Source: Tamlana crocina
GTDB taxonomy: Bacteria; Bacteroidota; Bacteroidia; Flavobacteriales; Flavobacteriaceae
DNA: 64,000 nt
Assembly (NCBI GenBank): GCA_040429635.1
Contig: CP158972.1
Coordinates: 1,250,001-1,314,000, forward strand
Reading direction: 5' to 3'
Shown: in pieces, positions 8,465 to 16,261 of the stretch
Numbering within the stretch: the stretch's first letter is position 1
Layout: each line of letters begins with the position of its first letter
Notes under the pieces: generated by a model
Seen by the model: only the letters and a program-made list of their open reading frames with translations
Database searches by the model: none
What the model was told of the DNA's origin: nothing
Position numbers and translations under genes: made by a program

Positions 8465-10543
8465 ATGACATTCAAAGAACAGATTTTACAGGGGATTCCG
8501 AATGAGTTGCCGCCAAAATACAATTACTCAATAGAAGTAAACAGAGCGCCAAAACGCAAAGATGTACTTTCTAAAGCCGAGAAACAATTGGCGGTAAAAA
8601 ATGCACTGAGGTATTTCCCTAAAAAGTGGTATGGTGAATTGGTAGTAGAATTTGCCCAGGAATTGAAGGATTTCGGACGGATTTACATGTACCGTTTCAA
8701 GCCAAAATATGAGATGTTTGCCCGCTCCATATTAGAATATCCAGTTAAATCGTCACAAGCAGCTGCCATTATGCTGATGATTCAAAATAACTTGAATCCG
8801 GCTGTGGCACAACATCCCGAAGAGTTGATTACTTATGGGGGTAACGGTGCAGTATTTCAAAACTGGGCGCAATATCTGCTCACCATGCAATACCTGGCAA
8901 ATATGACCGACGAACAAACCCTGCACATGTATTCGGGGCATCCCATGGGGCTGTTTCCCTCGTCAAAGGAGGCGCCACGGGTAGTGGTCACTAATGGTAT
9001 GATGATTCCTAACTATTCCAAACCCGATGATTGGGAAAAATTCAATGCGCTCGGGGTTACCCAATATGGACAAATGACGGCCGGTTCGTTTATGTACATT
9101 GGCCCGCAAGGTATTGTTCACGGCACCACGATAACGGTGATGAATGCGTTGAGGAAAATAGAGAGCTCTCTCCAAAATTCAAAAAATAAAAAGAACGCTG
9201 TTTCCCCTCCTTCGGAGGGGACTAAGGGGAGGCTTTTTGTAACTTCAGGTTTGGGCGGCATGAGCGGTGCCCAACCAAAAGCCGGAAATATTGCGGGCTG
9301 TATTACCGTTTGTGCAGAGGTAAACCCCAATGCGGCCACCAAACGGCATGAACAAGGTTGGGTGGATGTGCTGATTGATAATTTGGAAGATTTGGTGGTC
9401 CGTGTTAAAAAAGCCCAAACGAAAAAAGAGGTTGTTTCCATAGCTTATATCGGGAATGTGGTTGAGGTTTGGGAAGGTTTTTATGAAAAAAATATTTTTA
9501 TTGATGTAGGCTCCGATCAAACTTCGTTGCATATTCCATGGACTGGGGGCTATTATCCTGTTGGTGTTTCCTATGAAGAATCAAACCGAATGATTCGTGA
9601 AGCTCCGGAACAATTCAAAGAAAAAGTTCAAGAATCGTTGTGCCGACATGCGGAAGCCATAAACAAACACGCTGAACGTGGCACATATTTTTTCGATTAC
9701 GGAAATGCATTTTTACTGGAAGCCTCCCGTGCCGATGCCAAAGTGTTTCTCAATAATAAAAATGAGAAAGTAAGCTCCTCTTCCCTTGGAGAAGAGGCTG
9801 GGAGATGGGCTTATCCTTCTTATGTACAAGATATTTTAGGTCCCATGTGTTTCGACTATGGTTTTGGGCCGTTTCGGTGGGTATGCACTTCGGGAAAACC
9901 TGAAGATTTGGAGAAAACGGATAAAATAGCCGCTGAAGTTTTGCAGGATATTATGAAAGGTTCGCCAGAAGAGATTCAGCTTCAAATGCAAGACAATATC
10001 ACTTGGATAAAAAACGCCAAGGAAAATAATTTGGTGGTCGGTTCGCAGGCTCGCATTTTATACGCCGATGCGGAGGGGCGCGCCAAAATAGCTAAAGCGT
10101 TTAATGATGCGGTTTCAAAAGGCGACATCGGCCCCGTAGTTTTGGGTCGAGATCACCACGATGTGGGCGGTACCGATTCGCCGTATCGGGAAACCTCGAA
10201 CATTTATGATGGTAGTAAATTTACCGCCGATATGGCCATGCACAATGTTATCGGTGATAGCTTTCGGGGCGCCACTTGGGTGTCCATACACAACGGTGGC
10301 GGTGTTGGCTGGGGCGAAGTGATTAATGGTGGATTCGGAATGTTATTGGATGGAACTAAAGAAGCCGAAGAGCGATTGAAAAGTATGCTCTTTTTTGATG
10401 TGAATAACGGCATAGCCCGAAGAAGTTGGGCACGGAATGACGAAGCTCTTTTCGCCATAAAACGTGAAATGCAACGTACACCAAATTTAAAAGTCACCCT
10501 GCCTAATTTGGTTGAGGATGAATTACTGGAAAACTTATTTTAA
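8465..10543 (+). CDS. hutU: Urocanate hydratase, with two in-frame palindromic insertions
   Basis: 692 residues; converts urocanate to 4-imidazolone-5-propionate using tightly bound NAD+. It is of the long type seen in animals (UROC1). The NAD-binding segment FVTSGLGGMSGAQ is at about 258-270, and YGNAFLLEA and YPSYVQ are conserved. Compared from memory with UROC1, there are about 12 extra residues before FVTSG (residues about 236-256, NSKNKKNAVSPPSEGTKG) and about 11 before YPSYV (about 430-447, NNKNEKVSSSSLGEEAGRW). Both extra stretches coincide with GC-rich palindromes in the DNA, so they look like small repeat insertions that kept the frame. Its stop overlaps the hutI start by one base. 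Confidence 0.95.
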   Translation: MTFKEQILQGIPNELPPKYNYSIEVNRAPKRKDVLSKAEKQLAVKNALRYFPKKWYGELVVEFAQELKDFGRIYMYRFKPKYEMFARSILEYPVKSSQAAAIMLMIQNNLNPAVAQHPEELITYGGNGAVFQNWAQYLLTMQYLANMTDEQTLHMYSGHPMGLFPSSKEAPRVVVTNGMMIPNYSKPDDWEKFNALGVTQYGQMTAGSFMYIGPQGIVHGTTITVMNALRKIESSLQNSKNKKNAVSPPSEGTKGRLFVTSGLGGMSGAQPKAGNIAGCITVCAEVNPNAATKRHEQGWVDVLIDNLEDLVVRVKKAQTKKEVVSIAYIGNVVEVWEGFYEKNIFIDVGSDQTSLHIPWTGGYYPVGVSYEESNRMIREAPEQFKEKVQESLCRHAEAINKHAERGTYFFDYGNAFLLEASRADAKVFLNNKNEKVSSSSLGEEAGRWAYPSYVQDILGPMCFDYGFGPFRWVCTSGKPEDLEKTDKIAAEVLQDIMKGSPEEIQLQMQDNITWIKNAKENNLVVGSQARILYADAEGRAKIAKAFNDAVSKGDIGPVVLGRDHHDVGGTDSPYRETSNIYDGSKFTADMAMHNVIGDSFRGATWVSIHNGGGVGWGEVINGGFGMLLDGTKEAEERLKSMLFFDVNNGIARRSWARNDEALFAIKREMQRTPNLKVTLPNLVEDELLENLF
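9204..9235 (+). repeat. Palindromic repeat inserted in frame in hutU, copy 1
   Basis: CCCCTCC-TTC-GGAGGGG (9204-9220) is a perfect 7-bp stem with a 3-base loop, followed by ACTAAGGGGAGG. This is much richer in G and C than the surrounding gene. It encodes the SPPSEGTKGR stretch absent from typical urocanate hydratases, so it is best read as an inserted mobile palindrome. Its general form, a stem followed by a GGGGAGG-like tail, is shared with the second copy at 9775-9808. Confidence 0.6.
9775..9808 (+). repeat. Palindromic repeat inserted in frame in hutU, copy 2
   Basis: CCTCTTC (9777-9783) pairs with GAAGAGG (9791-9797) around a 7-base loop CCTTGGA, followed by CTGGGAGATGGG. Position and structure parallel the element at 9204-9235 in the same gene, though the stems differ in sequence. 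It encodes SSSLGEEAGRW, an extra surface-like loop just before the conserved YPSYVQ. Confidence 0.55.
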
Positions 10544-11778
10544 TGCGTACATTATTTAAAAATATAAAAGAACTATTGCAAGTTCGGGACGAGCCTATCG
10601 ATTTTGTTGCCGGAAAAGCCATGGCGCACTTGCCCACTATTAAAAATGCCTATTTACTGGTTGAAAACGGGTTGATTACTGATTTTGGAAGGATGGAAAA
10701 TTACCTCAAAATAAAAGCCGATGAGGTGATTGATGCCACAGGAAAAATGGTGTTGCCCACTTGGTGCGACTCGCACACCCATTTGGTGTATGCCGGAAAT
10801 CGGGAAAACGAATTTGTCGAGAAAATAAAAGGGCTGTCATATCAGGAAATTGCTGAAAAAGGTGGCGGTATTTTAAATTCAGCAAAAACGCTTCAAGAGA
10901 CTCCGGAAGATGATTTGTACAATCAATCGAAAACACGTTTGGAAGAAGTCATGGCCTTGGGTACGGGCGCCATCGAAATAAAATCGGGTTACGGTTTAAC
11001 GGTGGAAGCTGAGTTGAAAATGCTTCGCGTTATCAAACGATTAAAGGAAAATAATAATCTCCCCATAAAAGCCTCATTTTTGGGAGCGCATGCCTTTCCG
11101 TCGGAATATAAAGACAACAGAGAAGGCTATTTAAAGCTCATTATTGAAGAGATGATTCCAAAAATTTCTAAAGAACATTTAGCCGATTTTGTAGATGTAT
11201 TTTGTGAGGAAGGCTATTTTTCGGTGGACGATACCCAACGTATTTTAAAAGCAACCAAACCATTTGGGCTGAGGCCAAAAATCCACGTGAACCAATTTAC
11301 CTCGTTGGGCGGGGTAAAAGCAGGGGTGGAGCACAATGCGCTTTCCGTAGACCACTTGGAAGAAACGACAAATGAAGACATCGAAGCTTTAAAAAACACC
11401 AAAACCATGCCCGTAGCTTTACCGGGTTGCTCGTTCTTTTTGGGCATTCCGTACGCGCCAGGACGAAAAATGATTGATGCCGGATTGCCCTTGGCACTGG
11501 CCACTGATTATAATCCCGGGTCATCCCCATCGGGGAATATGAATTTTGTGGTTTCGGCGGCCTGTATCAAAATGAAACTTACCCCCGAAGAAGCCATCAA
11601 CGCCGCTACGATTAACGGCGCTTATGCCATGGATTTACAAAACGAAGTGGGAAGTATCACCATCGGCAAAAGAGCCAATTTAATTTTAACCAAACCCATA
11701 AATTCCTATCATTTTATACCGTATTCGTTTGGTGAGCATCAAGTGGAACGCGTCTTTATCGACGGAAAGCCAATTTAG
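10543..11778 (+). CDS. hutI: Imidazolonepropionase
   Basis: 411 residues, the family length. It hydrolyses 4-imidazolone-5-propionate to N-formimino-L-glutamate, third step of histidine degradation. The amidohydrolase metal site begins with DSHTH (His78 and His80), and further signatures are FLGAHAFPSEY, KIHVNQF and LATDYNPGSSP, which supply other metal and substrate ligands. The ATG shares its first base with the hutU stop (TAATG), indicating translational coupling. No formiminoglutamase or hutF follows in the operon, so the last step must be encoded elsewhere. Confidence 0.96.
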   Translation: MRTLFKNIKELLQVRDEPIDFVAGKAMAHLPTIKNAYLLVENGLITDFGRMENYLKIKADEVIDATGKMVLPTWCDSHTHLVYAGNRENEFVEKIKGLSYQEIAEKGGGILNSAKTLQETPEDDLYNQSKTRLEEVMALGTGAIEIKSGYGLTVEAELKMLRVIKRLKENNNLPIKASFLGAHAFPSEYKDNREGYLKLIIEEMIPKISKEHLADFVDVFCEEGYFSVDDTQRILKATKPFGLRPKIHVNQFTSLGGVKAGVEHNALSVDHLEETTNEDIEALKNTKTMPVALPGCSFFLGIPYAPGRKMIDAGLPLALATDYNPGSSPSGNMNFVVSAACIKMKLTPEEAINAATINGAYAMDLQNEVGSITIGKRANLILTKPINSYHFIPYSFGEHQVERVFIDGKPI

Positions 11779-11863
11779 CGGTCGAGTAATTAACATAACT
11801 TTATAATTGGAACGGTTTTTAGGTTTTTCATAAAAGTTATCTTTGGCTTTTAAATCAGATAAT

Positions 11864-12418
11864 ATGAAAAACTTCGCTTCCATTCTATTTTTTATAATTT
11901 CTACAATGGGCATGGCACAAAATGAAAACTCATTGCCTTATTATGAAATACCGAACACTCCTGAAAGTTATTCGGCCGGTACGGTAGCGGCCAGAATGGT
12001 TGATGGTTTGGGCTTTCGGTATTATTGGGCAACAGAAGGTTTGAGGGAAACCGACTTAAACTACAAGCCGAGCGAATCGGGACGAACCTGTGGGGAAACG
12101 ATTGACCATATTTTGGGGCTATCAACTTTTGTTTTGAATAGTTTATCAGAAGAAAAAAGAAAAACAGTAAGTGACAATTTATCATTTGAGGAAAAGCGAG
12201 AATTAACCTTACAGAACCTAAAAGTGGCATCCGATATTTTAAAAACTACAGACGACCTTTCAAAATTTGATAACGACAGTTTTCCGTTTTGGAACCTCAT
12301 TAATGGTCCCATTGAAGATGCTGTTTGGCATTGCGGGCAAGTGGTGATGTTGAGACGGGCTTCAGGAAATCCGTTCACTTCAAAAGTGAGTTTGTTTTCA
12401 GGGAAATTGAAAGAGTAA
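11864..12418 (+). CDS. Secreted DinB-like protein
   Basis: 184 residues from the ATG at 11864; an upstream TTG in frame is rejected because the signal peptide MKNFASILFFIISTMGMAQ starts here. The mature part fits the DinB/YfiT four-helix bundle: TIDHILGL near residue 80 and the C-terminal DAVWHCGQVVMLRRASGNP supply the usual metal-binding histidines. DinB proteins in this phylum are often predicted metal-dependent hydrolases or thiol-linked enzymes of unknown substrate. Export to the periplasm is less usual. It lies 85 bases after hutI, possibly transcribed with it, and is followed by a strong terminator shared with lysA. Confidence 0.72.
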   Translation: MKNFASILFFIISTMGMAQNENSLPYYEIPNTPESYSAGTVAARMVDGLGFRYYWATEGLRETDLNYKPSESGRTCGETIDHILGLSTFVLNSLSEEKRKTVSDNLSFEEKRELTLQNLKVASDILKTTDDLSKFDNDSFPFWNLINGPIEDAVWHCGQVVMLRRASGNPFTSKVSLFSGKLKE

Positions 12419-12432
12419 ACTAAGAAATAAAA

Positions 12433-12462
12433 AAAAGAGCTTCAATATTTTGAAGCTCTTTT
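12433..12462. terminator. Bidirectional intrinsic terminator between DinB-like gene and lysA
   Basis: AAAAGAGCTTCAA (12433-12445) pairs perfectly with TTGAAGCTCTTTT (12450-12462) over 13 bp around a TATT loop. A-tract on the left and T-tract on the right let it work for both convergent genes. Confidence 0.85.
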
Positions 12463-12466
12463 GGGT

Positions 12467-13705
12467 TTATTTAGTCGAAACGGCTTTTTCTTTTTTATTT
12501 GAAAAATCTACTTCAATTTGATTTTTCATAATGTCTTCAAACGTTTCGCGCTTTCTGATTAAATGAGCTTTGTCCTTATACCAGAGTACTTCGGCAGGGC
12601 GGAACCGCGAGTTATAATTGCTGGCCATAGAAAAGCAATAAGCGCCCGCATTTTTAAAGCAAAGTACGTCGCCTTCAGTAATTTCTTTGATTCTTCGGTT
12701 GCTGCCAAAAGTATCGGTTTCACAAATATAGCCTACTACGGTATAAAAACGTTCACGGCCATTAGGGTTGGAAATATTGCTGATGTCATGGTGCGACCCG
12801 TAAAACATAGGACGGATTAAATGGTTAAAGCCAGAGTCTACCTGCGCAAATACTGTTGAGGTAGTTTGCTTAACGGCATTGACTTGCGTTAAAAAATAAC
12901 CCGATTCGCTTACCAAGAATTTTCCGGGCTCGAATGCTAAGGTTAAATCTTTTCCGTAGTTTTTACAGAATTCATTGAATCGTTCACTCAATTTTTGACC
13001 CAATTCTTCAATGTTCGTTTCAATATCGCCTTCTTTATAAGGTACTTTAAACCCAGAACCGAAATCGATAAAATCGAGGTTTTTGAATTGCTTTGCGGTT
13101 TCAAACAATATTTCACTGGCGTACAGGAATACTTCAATATCTAAAATATCACTACCCGTATGCATGTGTATACCATTAATGGTCATTTTGGTATTTTCAA
13201 CAATACGTAAAATATGTGGGATTTGGTGAATGGAAATTCCGAATTTAGAATCGATATGCCCCACAGAAATATTGGCATTTCCGCCGGCCATAACGTGTGG
13301 ATTGATACGGATACAGACCGGAGTTTTAGGGTGCTTGGTGCCAAATTGTTCTAAAATAGAAAGGTTGTCGATATTGATTTTTACACCCAATTTGGCGGCT
13401 TCTTCTATCTCATTTAAAGAGACTCCATTTGGAGTAAAAATAATTTGATCAGGCGAAAACCCAGCAGCTAAGCCCAATTTTACCTCTTGGATGGAAACGG
13501 TATCAATACCAGAACCTAAAGATTTTAAAAGTTTTAAAACAGAAATATTGGACAATGCCTTAACCGCATAGTTTATTTTTAGGTGCTTTATGTTTTTAAA
13601 AGCGCCAGTAAGTCTTTTGTATTGCGCTTCAATTTTGTTGGCGTCGTAAACGTAAACGGGACTGCCAAACTCCTGTGCAATTTTCAGCAATTGATTTTCT
13701 GTCAT
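12467..13705 (-). CDS. lysA: Diaminopimelate decarboxylase
   Basis: 412 residues from the ATG at 13705; a TTG three codons upstream is less likely. A PLP-dependent fold-type III enzyme that decarboxylates meso-diaminopimelate to L-lysine, last step of lysine synthesis. The PLP lysine is in NYAVKALSN (Lys49); HMHTGSD, DFGSGFKVPY, EPGKFLVSE and CETDTFGSNR are the familiar phosphate- and substrate-binding segments. A -7 element TATCTTTG sits at 13723-13730 on the minus strand. It is divergent from sucC. dapD, an earlier step of the same pathway, is at 47223-48038. Confidence 0.95.
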   Translation of the reverse strand: MTENQLLKIAQEFGSPVYVYDANKIEAQYKRLTGAFKNIKHLKINYAVKALSNISVLKLLKSLGSGIDTVSIQEVKLGLAAGFSPDQIIFTPNGVSLNEIEEAAKLGVKINIDNLSILEQFGTKHPKTPVCIRINPHVMAGGNANISVGHIDSKFGISIHQIPHILRIVENTKMTINGIHMHTGSDILDIEVFLYASEILFETAKQFKNLDFIDFGSGFKVPYKEGDIETNIEELGQKLSERFNEFCKNYGKDLTLAFEPGKFLVSESGYFLTQVNAVKQTTSTVFAQVDSGFNHLIRPMFYGSHHDISNISNPNGRERFYTVVGYICETDTFGSNRRIKEITEGDVLCFKNAGAYCFSMASNYNSRFRPAEVLWYKDKAHLIRKRETFEDIMKNQIEVDFSNKKEKAVSTK

Positions 13706-13909
13706 GATTTTCAAATTTTCGCCAAAGATATTTCATTAAACCTTATAAAAAAGAATTCATCTAAAAAATTTATATAATTAAACAAAAAGTTAATTATTTA
13801 ACAACGAAAATGTGAATTTGACATTACTTCAAGTTTTCGCGATTATTTATTAGGGTAAGTAAACGCTATTATATACATTTGTGAATCTTATAAAATTATC
13901 AAGTACATT

Positions 13910-15100
13910 ATGAATTTACACGAATATCAAGGTAAAGAAATATTAAGCAGTTTTGGTGTACGCATCCAGCGTGGTATTGTGGCTCAAAATGCCAATGAAG
14001 CTGTGGCTGCAGCCAAACAATTAACTAGTGAAACCGGAACCAGCTGGCATGTTATAAAAGCTCAAGTTCATGCAGGTGGTCGTGGAAAAGGCGGTGGCGT
14101 AAAGCTGGCCAAAAACCTAAAGGAAGTTGAAGAATTGGCAGGCCAAATTATTGGTATGGACTTGGTAACCCCACAAACTTCGGCAGCGGGTAAGCGTGTG
14201 CACCAAGTTTTAGTGGCAGAAGATGTTTACTACCCTGGTGAAAGCGAAACCAGCGAATTTTATATGTCGGTTTTGTTGAACAGAAGTACAGGACGCAACA
14301 TGATCATGTATTCAACCGAAGGCGGAATGGATATTGAAACGGTAGCGGAAGAAACACCTCATTTAATTTTTACTGAAGAAATTGATCCTGCTGTTGGCAT
14401 TATGCCTTTCCAAGCAAGACGCGTGGCCTTTAATTTAGGTTTGTCTGGCACAGCATTTAAGGAAATGACTAAATTCGTTACCGCATTATATACGGCTTAT
14501 GTAAAGTCTGATTCTTCATTATTTGAAATCAACCCGGTTTTAAAAACCAGCGATGATAAAATTATGGCTGTTGATGCCAAAGTAACTATTGATGACAATG
14601 CACTTTACAGACATAAAGATTATGTAAACCTTAGAGACATTCGTGAAGAAAGTGCCATTGAAGTTGAAGCTGGTGAAAAAGGACTTAACTATGTTGACCT
14701 TGACGGAAACGTAGGGTGTATGGTAAACGGTGCTGGCTTGGCTATGGCTACCATGGATTTAATTAAGCAAGCCGGTGGAGAGCCTGCAAACTTTTTAGAT
14801 GTTGGGGGTACTGCCGATGCAGCTCGTGTTGAAGCGGCTTTCAAAATCATTTTAAAAGACCCCGCTGTAAAAGCGATTTTAATCAACATTTTTGGAGGTA
14901 TTGTACGTTGTGATAGAGTAGCGCAAGGTGTAATTGATGCTTACAAAAACATGGGTAACATCAACGTGCCAATTATTGTACGTTTACAGGGTACCAATGC
15001 CGATGTAGCTAAAGAATTGATCGACAACTCTGGGTTGGACGTTTTAAGTGCCACCGAATTCCAAGAGGCGGCAGATAAAGTACAGGAAGTATTGTCTTAA
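13910..15100 (+). CDS. sucC: Succinyl-CoA ligase (ADP-forming) beta subunit
   Basis: 396 residues, standard length. TCA-cycle enzyme coupling succinyl-CoA hydrolysis to ADP or GDP phosphorylation. The ATP-grasp domain is N-terminal (MNLHEYQGKEILSSFGV; VHAGGRGKGGGVK around residue 53) and the CoA-ligase domain C-terminal with GGTADAARVE and NIFGGIVRCD. The alpha subunit sucD is not adjacent, as is common in Flavobacteriia. A possible -7 element TACATTTG is at 13874-13881. A strong terminator follows. Confidence 0.97.
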   Translation: MNLHEYQGKEILSSFGVRIQRGIVAQNANEAVAAAKQLTSETGTSWHVIKAQVHAGGRGKGGGVKLAKNLKEVEELAGQIIGMDLVTPQTSAAGKRVHQVLVAEDVYYPGESETSEFYMSVLLNRSTGRNMIMYSTEGGMDIETVAEETPHLIFTEEIDPAVGIMPFQARRVAFNLGLSGTAFKEMTKFVTALYTAYVKSDSSLFEINPVLKTSDDKIMAVDAKVTIDDNALYRHKDYVNLRDIREESAIEVEAGEKGLNYVDLDGNVGCMVNGAGLAMATMDLIKQAGGEPANFLDVGGTADAARVEAAFKIILKDPAVKAILINIFGGIVRCDRVAQGVIDAYKNMGNINVPIIVRLQGTNADVAKELIDNSGLDVLSATEFQEAADKVQEVLS

Positions 15101-15122
15101 GCTTTTAGGTAATAATATATTC

Positions 15123-15153
15123 AAAAGAGCAACTATTTTAGTTGCTCTTTTTT
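15123..15153. terminator. Bidirectional terminator after sucC
   Basis: AAAAGAGCAACTA (15123-15135) and TAGTTGCTCTTTT (15139-15151) form a perfect 13-bp stem with a TTT loop, followed by more T. It overlaps the last bases of the convergent DUF1456 gene, so it can serve both. Confidence 0.85.
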
Positions 15154-15395
15154 TGTGCTTTGTTTTCACCTTTTTTCGGCATGGGGCCACGCAAGTGGAT
15201 CACCAGCCCATTTAAAAAGTTCCGTAAAATTTGGTCGCCGCATTCCATGTATTTGGGGTGGTCTTCCCGCCTAAAAAATGCACCGAGTTCACTTTTCGAA
15301 ATCCTAAAATCAACCAATGCCAAAATTTTTACTATATCGTCGTCTCGCAGCTTCAGTGCCACGCGTAGTTTTTTCAAAATATCATTATTTGTCAT
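15138..15395 (-). CDS. DUF1456 family protein (YehS-like, single repeat)
   Basis: 85 residues. NNDILKKLRVALKLRDDDIVKIL, then SKSELGAFFRREDHPKYMECGDQILRNFLNGLVIHLRG, is the DUF1456 pattern. E. coli YehS and most relatives are about 150 residues with two such repeats, so this one has a single repeat plus a short basic tail (PMPKKGENKAQKKSN). The role is unknown; the domain is probably a small helical cytoplasmic protein. Its stop codon is inside the shared terminator with sucC. Confidence 0.8.
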   Translation of the reverse strand: MTNNDILKKLRVALKLRDDDIVKILALVDFRISKSELGAFFRREDHPKYMECGDQILRNFLNGLVIHLRGPMPKKGENKAQKKSN

Positions 15396-15763
15396 ATGCT
15401 TTAGTTTATGCTAAGTGGATAGTGCATTTCATCGATTTTTACCTGAAGGGCACTAAGAATTGACGTTTTCAACAGTAGCAAAGATACCTTAAAATTAGTA
15501 TTGCCACGTTTTGTGTTGAAAATCAACTCAAAAAACAACAACAAACTGTGAATCAGTAATTTACAATTAGATGTTGCATTTTTGTTATTTTTTTAGAATT
15601 GACCAAATGCAATTTTATTAGTTGAATAAAATTTACTATTGACGAAATAAATAAAATATACGATTAAATACGTATTGTTTTTCGATAAGCTACATTATAT
15701 CTACGATTATAAAAGAGCCTCTAGTACGTAACTTTATAATAAATTGATTTATCCATCAACAAC
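15396..15763. other. AT-rich intergenic region upstream of the TerB-like gene
   Basis: 368 bases with no credible ORF. The only structure I see is a hairpin ATTTTATT-AGTTG-AATAAAAT at 15612-15632. The region probably holds divergent promoters for the DUF1456 and TerB-like genes, but no good TTG/TAnnTTTG pair can be named. Confidence 0.5.
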
Positions 15764-16177
15764 ATGATTAATAGAGTAGAAAAATTAAGTCTTTTATCTG
15801 AGATGATTGCTTTTGCAAAATATGATAAAGACATACGCAGAATAGAGTATAATTTTTTGCTGGGTGTAGCAAAACAACTTGATATAGCCCGCGAGGATTT
15901 CGACTATTTATTGGAAAATCCTGTTTCATATACCCATTTAAAATCGCACAGTGAGCGCATTGTTCAGTTCCATAGATTGGTGCTGTTAATGAATATTGAA
16001 CAGGAATACCAAGACGAAAACGAAAAAGCGGGAGTAACCAAACTGTATAATTTTGGATTGAGAATGGGGTTGAGCCATGAGTCCATTACTAAGGTTTTGT
16101 ACTTGATGGACAGCTTCCCGAATAAAATAGTTCCACCAGATGTCTTAATAGACATTTTTAAAACACAGTATAATTAA
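15764..16177 (+). CDS. TerB-like helical protein adjacent to uvrB
   Basis: 137 residues, all-helical, beginning NRVEKLSLLSEMIAFAKYDKDIRRIEYNFLLGVAKQL, a pattern of the TerB-like family (tellurite-resistance TerB fold, often with acidic metal-binding residues). I believe relatives in Flavobacteriia are often listed as excinuclease subunit B only because they sit beside uvrB; there is no helicase or UVR motif in it. No signal peptide; probably cytoplasmic. Function unknown. It is convergent with uvrB, with 84 bases between stops. Confidence 0.65.
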   Translation: MINRVEKLSLLSEMIAFAKYDKDIRRIEYNFLLGVAKQLDIAREDFDYLLENPVSYTHLKSHSERIVQFHRLVLLMNIEQEYQDENEKAGVTKLYNFGLRMGLSHESITKVLYLMDSFPNKIVPPDVLIDIFKTQYN

Positions 16178-16261
16178 TCCCTCTTGTACTAGGATGTTAT
16201 CTAAGTACTAATTAATAGTGTTGATAGCGCAACAATAGTTGTGAAAATGAAAGCTAAAAGG

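Noticed and set aside
10543-12418. Last step of histidine degradation (formiminoglutamase, hutG) following hutI
   Set aside because: The next gene is a secreted DinB-like protein with no arginase-type metal motif; hutG must be elsewhere.
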